A stretch of 64,000 nt of DNA. Source: Mya arenaria (lineage: Eukaryota; Mollusca; Bivalvia; Myida; Myidae). Where the stretch lies: NCBI RefSeq assembly GCF_026914265.1, contig NC_069124.1:31633383-31697382 (forward strand), written 5' to 3'. The position numbers were made by a program, and so were the translations under genes. Shown here piece after piece: positions 60,501-64,000 of the stretch; positions within the stretch are counted from its first letter, which is position 1; each line of letters starts with the position of its first letter. The notes below the pieces were generated by a model, which searched no databases, had not been told where the DNA came from, and saw only the letters and a list, made by a program, of their open reading frames with translations.

Positions 60501-62995
60501 TATAGATATATCTGACAAGAAATACAACTGAAACTTTCAAACTTTATAGAGACAGGTATGGTTGTAACGAGGAATAAAGGAGAAACTTTGCATCCGTACT
60601 TAATCAATTACGATATGTGGATTTCGTTTAAGAGTGTACACGAAAATAATATTATAGTTTATGATAGTTTGGCTATATGATTTAAAGCGTCTACTAATCA
60701 CAAAAAAAATACAACAACAAAAAACAACATCATCTGAAGACTTTTGGTCTATAAGTAACCCAACAATCTCACACAAAAGGATACTTTATTCGTTTGCTCG
60801 TGACGTCATAAGATGAGATCATCACAGTGCAGGCACCACAGCCGCCGACTCCACATCCCTCCTTTGTTCCGGGTAGGCTGACTTCGAACAGAGTCAAGGC
60901 ACATGCTGGGCTTTGTTTATATAGATTTCTTTCTTAAAGCTGTATTCTCACAGATTGACAGTTATTACTTTTCTTCTATTTCTTTTTGTTTCAGAATCAG
61001 CTGATTTTGGCATCTATGCATTCAAATGAGTAATATAAGGCAACTCACAATCAGGCGCGTAGCTGCCTTTACGCGAGTACGCGGCTGAATCCACATGCTT
61101 GTGGTTAAAAAATCAACCAAAGTTGCAGTATGCATACTTGACTACATGATCCTAGAACTGTCCATTTTCCTGTATCAAATAAAGCACTTCAGAACGCACA
61201 AAATGCATTAGATTGCACAATGTTTTTCAAAATTTCCGAAGGGGTATGACCCGAACCCCCTAGCACAATTAGGAATCCAAATGAATAGAGCTAGCTACGC
61301 CCTTGACAATAGTTCCCAATTCAATTGCCAGTGTGGAAAACTGCCGCGGTAAAAACTCATTTTTCTTAATGCGATAGCCATTAAACATTGGACTGACTCA
61401 TTCCAAGACAACAAAAAACGGACATAAAGGTCAATCTGTGAGGGTGCAGCTCTAAGAGTTTTAAGGGTCTTCCCGTGACCATTGACAATGGCATGATGTT
61501 TATAATTATCTTACCGGGTGGTCGAGCGCGACGTAAGTACACACAAATGCCAAAAGGGATATTTGCTCAAAATTTGCCGCGTTCAAATATGTTATCGAAA
61601 ACATTAATCATATTCATATATGTCGATACGATCAAGACTTCGAGACTGGTCTAAGTTTGCTAACATCAATGGATAAGAGTGTTTGCACGCTAAGCAAAGA
61701 AACATAGAAGTTTGTACTACATTCTTCCCAGTGTTCTATATAGTGTTCTAAAAGCCAGCCATTTCTCTTAGATAAAACACTACCCCTAATGACAAAATAT
61801 TGACATTGGGATCCGGTAGGAACGAGTTACATCAGGTCAATATAGGATGTTTAAGGTATGCCCGCTCCCATTGGCCACATTGCCACTGGACCGCTCGCCC
61901 CGTCAGTGATAAATAACACTTTACCACAAAATTAACAATTTTATTGAAAAATAATTATGACCATAATTTTCACGCATGTGAACATTTGATTTGTGAAATG
62001 CGTCCTCTAACATGGAACTGCATCGGCACAAACACTATCCAGTTAGATAATACCCTGGTTCAAGGGGTCGAACCACCGTCCCTGTATTAACAGTCAAATG
62101 TGTTACCACTACGTTTTTTATATATATCTATATAAACTGAGATGTCGGTGACAATTTCAAAGGATACGTTTCCGCCTTAAGTAGGCCAACAGGGTCTCGG
62201 TGGGGTCGGGCGCTGGGTCCGTCACCTTAGTAAAAGACGTTGTAGATCATGTTTTATTATTTGTTAAAAACTCCAACTTATATTTTCACTTTTCTTTAAT
62301 AGACCTTAATAATTACCTAGTATGCCACAGAGATAACGCAATAGATTCATTTCACTTGTCTTTTTTACATGTTATTATGTCATAACCATGTTCCATTAAT
62401 ATATGTACATACTCGATCTCACTTATAATTGAATAACATATGTACCAAGTTTCCTCTGAATATTTTGAACTTTTTTTTTTGAGTTATGGCCAAGTGGTTA
62501 AAGTTTTTGAACGACACCGACGCCGAGGACGACACCACAATGGTGGTTCCAAACATAAGCAAAGAAAGCATGGTGTGTGTGTTATACCAGAAAACATCGT
62601 TTTGAAAGTGTTAATGTTTCTTTAGTTTAACCAGTAGTTGTTTCAAATAGTATAATACATAAACCATAAGCATTGAAACTGATAAATAGCGAAATAAAAT
62701 ACAATAAAGTGAATTCAAATATTATAAAGAAAAATGGTTACAATAGTATACATTCTACATAATTGAGAAGTAAACCAGAACAATGGTTGTTGTTGTTTTC
62801 TGACTCTCTTCTCGAATTTGTTCGAGTGCCCTACTGCGTTTATGCATCATAAACACAAGAAAACATGCGATCAATCATGAAAACAATTCGTTTTTAGAAA
62901 TAAATGGCACAAACCTTTTGTCCATTGACGAAAAACACGAGCGAATCTCTCTTGGTCGTCATCCTAGTAGAGTCCTTCACATACTGTCCATACAT
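39541..62995 (-). CDS. XDH-like: Xanthine dehydrogenase/aldehyde oxidase family enzyme, 34 exons
   Basis: Molybdenum hydroxylase of about 1,297 residues (family usual 1,300-1,360). Exons, from the start: 62995-62915, 62225-62168, 60881-60785, 60482-60371, 58987-58861, 58472-58336, 58196-58146, 57656-57515, 57049-56882, 55984-55908, 55340-55250, 54883-54795, 54414-54302, 53996-53931, 53480-53330, 52260-52077, 51766-51588, 51413-51294, 50534-50415, 50173-50011, 49272-49203, 48587-48500, 47915-47829, 47157-46966, 46098-45953, 45508-45427, 44860-44765, 44427-44299, 42410-42336, 42142-42090, 41363-41246, 40692-40606, 40313-40143, 39714-39541. Frame is kept at every junction. Domains: 2Fe-2S ferredoxin type ([12 protein letters not shown] near residue 56), second 2Fe-2S ([10 protein letters not shown] and [12 protein letters not shown]), FAD-binding ([13 protein letters not shown]), then the molybdenum-cofactor domains with [46 protein letters not shown] and the catalytic Glu in VGEPPL near residue 1,244. 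It would hydroxylate purines or aldehydes in the cytosol. The loop FFxGYR of NAD-dependent XDH is missing. An alternative start is the Met 11 codons downstream. Confidence 0.93.
39787..40085. repeat. 36-bp tandem array in XDH-like intron 33
   Basis: About eight units of 36 bases with variants of CCTCATAGATACGCCTTTTT followed by ACGCCC and TATCCATAG. It ends about 60 bases before exon 33 (40,143). Confidence 0.85.
40795..40969. mobile_element. Tigger/pogo-type MITE in XDH-like intron 31
   Basis: 175 bases flanked by TA. The left end is CAGTCGAACCCCATTGGCTC; the right end reverse complemented is CAGTCAAACTCTGCTGACTC. Internal sub-repeats of GGCTCGAACT and its complement TTCGAGCCA recur. Non-autonomous. 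Confidence 0.85.
41772..41912. repeat. 37-bp tandem array in XDH-like intron 30
   Basis: Nearly four units of 37 bases carrying GGTCATCTCGGGTCAAGGTC and GGACCGGTGTGAATAT. Confidence 0.88.
42386..43916 (-). repeat. 59-bp minisatellite made of the exon 29 splice acceptor
   Basis: About 26 tandem units of 59 bases, nearly identical. In gene orientation each unit contains TTGTATAATTGCTATAG, then ATCGCGTGTGAGACCTTGAT and TGAGCGG, then TACTTATTGCAAATG. The middle 27 bases are the first nine codons of exon 29 (I-A-C-E-T-L-I-E-R) and the AG before them is its 3' splice site. The first unit overlaps the real exon start at 42,410; the others lie upstream in intron 28. Variants before the AG are CTAT, CTAA and CTGA, but every complete unit keeps AG directly before ATCGCG. 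Confidence 0.95.
44571..44744. mobile_element. Tigger/pogo-type MITE in XDH-like intron 27
   Basis: About 174 bases. The left end CAGACAAACCCCATTGGCTC is preceded by TA; the right end reverse complemented is CAGTCGAACCCCGTTGGCTC, followed by AA in place of TA. Same family as the copies at 40,795, 53,607 and 56,055. The right terminus lies about 20 bases from exon 27. Confidence 0.8.
45030..45249. repeat. 17-bp tandem array GGTTCGTTATATCCGGA
   Basis: About twelve units of 17 bases with small variants. The array is followed by GGGATTTACTGTAT, and the units resemble sub-terminal repeats of Tigger-type MITEs. It may be an expanded internal repeat of such an element. It lies in intron 26 of the XDH-like gene. 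Confidence 0.85.
45671..45757. repeat. Imperfect hairpin in XDH-like intron 25
   Basis: The strings CATTCGGAACTCATCGGCCA and TGGCCGAGGAGTTCCGAATG are inverted copies with one mismatch, separated by about 30 bases. A related string with CGGAACACCTCG lies just outside. Probably the core of a short foldback MITE. Confidence 0.7.
46281..46563. mobile_element. MITE with 80-bp inverted repeats in XDH-like intron 24
   Basis: Inverted arms of about 78 bases: the left contains GGAGAAGTCGTAACAACACA, AAGTCGCGCCATATACGGAG and CGCCCGACATATG; the right is its complement with CATATGCCGGGCGAG and ATATGGCGCGACTTTGTAGT. The spacer is about 125 bases and AT-rich. No coding capacity. Confidence 0.8.
46835..46905 (-). 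pseudogene. Decayed duplicate of the 3' end of XDH-like exon 24
   Basis: In gene orientation it reads [17 protein letters not shown], close to the real exon 24 end [17 protein letters not shown] at 46,966-47,016. The bases CTAACACCGGAAGTG of the real exon appear as CTCACACCGGAAGTA. The copy lies about 130 bases downstream of the real exon and its donor site is lost. Confidence 0.8.
47329..47385. repeat. Poly-C, poly-A and CAA simple repeat
   Basis: A C run, an A run and about six CAA units in intron 23 of the XDH-like gene. A G run of about 10 bases lies near 47,557, inside a fragment resembling the repeat near 12,105-12,310. Confidence 0.9.
48045..48415. mobile_element. MITE of the TTAAAGCTGCAC family in XDH-like intron 22
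   Basis: About 371 bases with TTAAAGCTGCACTTTCAAAA at the left and TTAAAGCTGCACTTTGGCAG as the reverse complement of the right end. It lies about 85 bases downstream of exon 22. Internal open frames are not genes. Confidence 0.85.
48739..49183. mobile_element. MITE with TTAAAGGGAC termini in XDH-like intron 21
   Basis: About 445 bases. The left end is TTAAAGGGACTAGACACCAG followed by ATGG; the right end reverse complemented is TTAAAGGGACAAGACACCAG followed by ATGA. The two are almost identical over 30 bases. The right terminus lies only 20 bases from exon 21, so the element forms most of the intron. Confidence 0.88.
49663..49880. mobile_element. Partial MITE of the TTAAAGCTGCAC family
   Basis: Starts AAAAGCTGCTCCCTTACAGA followed by TTGACCGTTTTGACATTA, then diverges; the right terminus was not found. 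It lies in intron 20 of the XDH-like gene. Confidence 0.6.
51025..51240 (-). pseudogene. Two decayed tandem copies of XDH-like exon 18
   Basis: The block 51,139-51,240 aligns with real exon 18 positions 51,293-51,394: it has GAAGCAAATGAGCCCATTCT and CACTACTCAG where the real exon has GAAGACCTTGAGCCAATTCT and CACTATTCAG. It still reads [12 protein letters not shown] at its end with a GTATGG donor. A second, shorter copy at about 51,025-51,103 keeps CCGGTTGGAGCCACGGTCGC. Spacing is about 155 bases. The beginning of the exon is missing in both copies. Confidence 0.8.
53607..53743. mobile_element. Tigger/pogo-type MITE in XDH-like intron 14
   Basis: About 137 bases. The left end TAGTTGAACACCGTTGGCTT is slightly decayed; the right end reverse complemented is CAGTCGAACCCCGTTGGCTC, followed by TA. 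Confidence 0.8.
54573..54660. repeat. TTG/CTG trinucleotide repeat
   Basis: Interrupted runs of GTT and GCT units in intron 12 of the XDH-like gene. Open frames giving long Val/Ala or Leu runs are artefacts of it. Confidence 0.95.
56055..56682. mobile_element. Tigger/pogo-type MITE with an inserted element, XDH-like intron 9
   Basis: The left terminus reads GAGTCGAAACCCGTTGGCTC and the right terminus reverse complemented reads CAGTCGAAACCCGTTTACTC, followed by TA. The ends belong to the same family as the 175-base copies, but the interior is about 450 bases longer. The extra part (about 56,130-56,580) ends ATAAAACTTGAAACTTGAAA, which looks like the 3' tail of a retroposed element. Confidence 0.7.
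59024..59376 (-). pseudogene. Three decayed tandem copies of XDH-like exon 5
   Basis: Blocks at about 59,024-59,116, 59,162-59,252 and 59,300-59,376 align with real exon 5 (58,861-58,987). All keep the region around GATTCCGTAGCAG or a variant, and the copies at 59,162 and 59,300 retain L-L-R-N and M-S-A-F or M-A-A-F. The second block keeps T-T-F-V-P-T in place of C-G-F-C-T-P. All have lost parts of the cysteine motif. The period is about 138 bases and includes intron sequence GACGGGGCGGG. They lie between exon 4 and exon 5. Confidence 0.8.
59826..60093. mobile_element. MITE of the TTAAAGCTGCAC family in XDH-like intron 4
   Basis: About 268 bases. Left TTAAAGCTGCACTCTCACAG, right reverse complement TTAAAGCTGCACTCTCACAG. 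The ends match exactly over 20 bases. It is an internally shortened copy compared with the 373-base element. Confidence 0.9.
60483..60784 (-). other. XDH-like intron 3, U12-type signals, non-AG 3' end
   Basis: The 5' splice site reads GTATCCTTTT, matching the U12 consensus RTATCCTTT. Near the 3' end the string TCCTTAAC is a perfect U12 branch-site core. No AG follows within the usual distance; the frame-compatible ends are AC (used here, exon 4 from 60,482) or AT (exon 4 from 60,479). Confidence 0.7.
60934..61455. mobile_element. MITE of the TTAAAGCTGCAC family with nested MITE
   Basis: Left end TTAAAGCTGTATTCTCACAG, right end reverse complemented TTAGAGCTGCACCCTCACAG. The copy is enlarged by an inserted element at 61,052-61,305. 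It lies inside U12-type intron 2 of the XDH-like gene. Confidence 0.75.
61052..61305. mobile_element. Nested MITE with CAGGCGCGTAGCT termini
   Basis: About 254 bases. The left end is CAGGCGCGTAGCTGCC; the right end reverse complemented is CAAGGGCGTAGCTAGC. Termini of this kind occur in hAT-like elements. Both flanks carry ACAAT, a possible remnant of a longer duplication. Confidence 0.65.
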
Positions 62996-64000
62996 CGCTC
63001 CTTTCTGAACAAAGCTATACCCTGCTCTGTGTTTGTATAATAGTGTCGTATTATGTAAACCTAGGTCGTGCGGTTTGATGTGTTATCTCTGGGTGACTGT
63101 CCTATTGATATACATTCGTATCTGTAAAGGTCAGATTAAATAGTGTCTGCAGCGTCTAAACGGCATCTGGTCAAGAATTCTACGAAGAAAGAAATTTACA
63201 CTGCATTGCTTTTGTTTAATTAATATACAAAGTACTAGTTATAAGCGCTGATAGATCTTGGATCACGTGTTTGCGCTCAGCGCGTTCTGGTATTTATAGA
63301 TTTTAAAGCAAATATTTGAAAACTTCTCAAATAAAATTCTGACATCGGCAGAAATCTGCATAATCATGAACACTTAACACTTAATTACATTACTTTTATT
63401 CCATATTTTTCCGCACTCTACAACAGCTTCAAGAACTTATTCATTTATTTAAAAAAGCTACTTAAAACTGATCTTTAAAAAAATATATCAGTTGTTATAA
63501 TAACACTCTATGACCCCTTATGATTACGGAGTCAATGTGTTAAAGATTCACTCTTACTCCTAAATTAGATTTACCACAATTAATGCTATTGTTTTAATAT
63601 TCCCAGAAGGATGAAAAAATGTCGAAAAAAATGGTTCTTATGACGGAAGCCGAGTTTAATTTGAAAGAAATGCGCATAAAACACGGTATTTCTACCGTAT
63701 GAGACGATGGTAGATCACAGTAAATCTTTGAGCATTTACCAATCATTTAATATCTTTGCGCTTTCTGCTTGTAAACACACGGTTATTATATTGTTATCAG
63801 TAATTAATATTTTCCATAAATGCATTATTTAGTAAGTAGTTAAACATTTATCAATCAAAACTGATGTTTTTTATACAAGTGTTTGAATTGATTTTGAATA
63901 AGAATGTCACTTTAACGAAAGTCCATACCTTCAACATTCCTAATTACATTGTGATATGTGATGATTTGTCTGCGTCGGGAATTAATCCTGAGCTTTATGC
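62996..64000. other. Upstream region of the XDH-like gene
   Basis: On the minus strand TTTGTTCAG lies about 12 bases before the annotated start codon and may be the acceptor of a 5' untranslated exon. The rest is AT-rich with no recognisable gene; the promoter could not be located. Confidence 0.4.

Larger units (their letters stand above)
60882..62167 (-). other. XDH-like intron 2, U12-type
   Basis: The 5' splice site reads GTATCCTTTG, matching the U12 consensus. The 3' end has CCTTGACT as branch-site core with 12 bases from the branch A to the AG that precedes exon 3. No long polypyrimidine tract is present, as expected for a minor-spliceosome intron. Confidence 0.75.

Overview
The window looks like nuclear DNA from an invertebrate, most probably a marine bivalve mollusc. 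It is AT-rich, has short exons separated by repeat-filled introns with GT-AG borders, and carries many small non-autonomous DNA transposons (MITEs), a Ty3/gypsy retroelement, a truncated LINE and a pogo-like transposon. This is inferred from sequence style only; no database search was possible.

Layout. Positions 1-5.4 kb hold a Ty3/gypsy element on the minus strand with open gag and pol. Positions 6.6-8.0 kb hold a pogo-type transposase broken by two frameshifts. From 8.7 to 22 kb there is no host gene. Two diverged copies of one segment (about 8.74-11.19 and 18.05-22.0 kb) flank a stretch where a 5'-truncated LINE has split an older MITE. A MITE with TA duplications ends this part (22.2-23.0 kb).

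Three host genes follow. A four-exon plus-strand gene (24.07-29.04 kb) encodes a 175-residue type I membrane protein of unknown function, and its first intron contains a 2.5 kb minisatellite with telomere-like motifs. A five-exon plus-strand gene (30.73-34.56 kb) encodes a PX-domain sorting nexin of the SNX22/SNX24 type. A 34-exon minus-strand gene (62,995 down to 39,541) encodes a complete molybdenum hydroxylase of about 1,297 residues (xanthine dehydrogenase/aldehyde oxidase family). Every exon junction of the three genes keeps reading frame; one XDH-like junction has a non-AG 3' end.

The most unusual structure is in the XDH-like gene. About 26 tandem copies of a 59-bp unit, each carrying the 3' splice site and first 27 nt of exon 29, sit directly upstream of exon 29. 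Decayed tandem copies of exons 5, 18 and 24 lie next to the real exons. Two consecutive introns (2 and 3) have U12-type signals, and intron 3 appears to end without AG. The protein keeps both 2Fe-2S clusters and the main molybdenum-site residues but lacks the FFxGYR loop typical of NAD-dependent xanthine dehydrogenases. Nothing here resembles a defence or biosynthetic cluster; the three host genes appear functionally unrelated.
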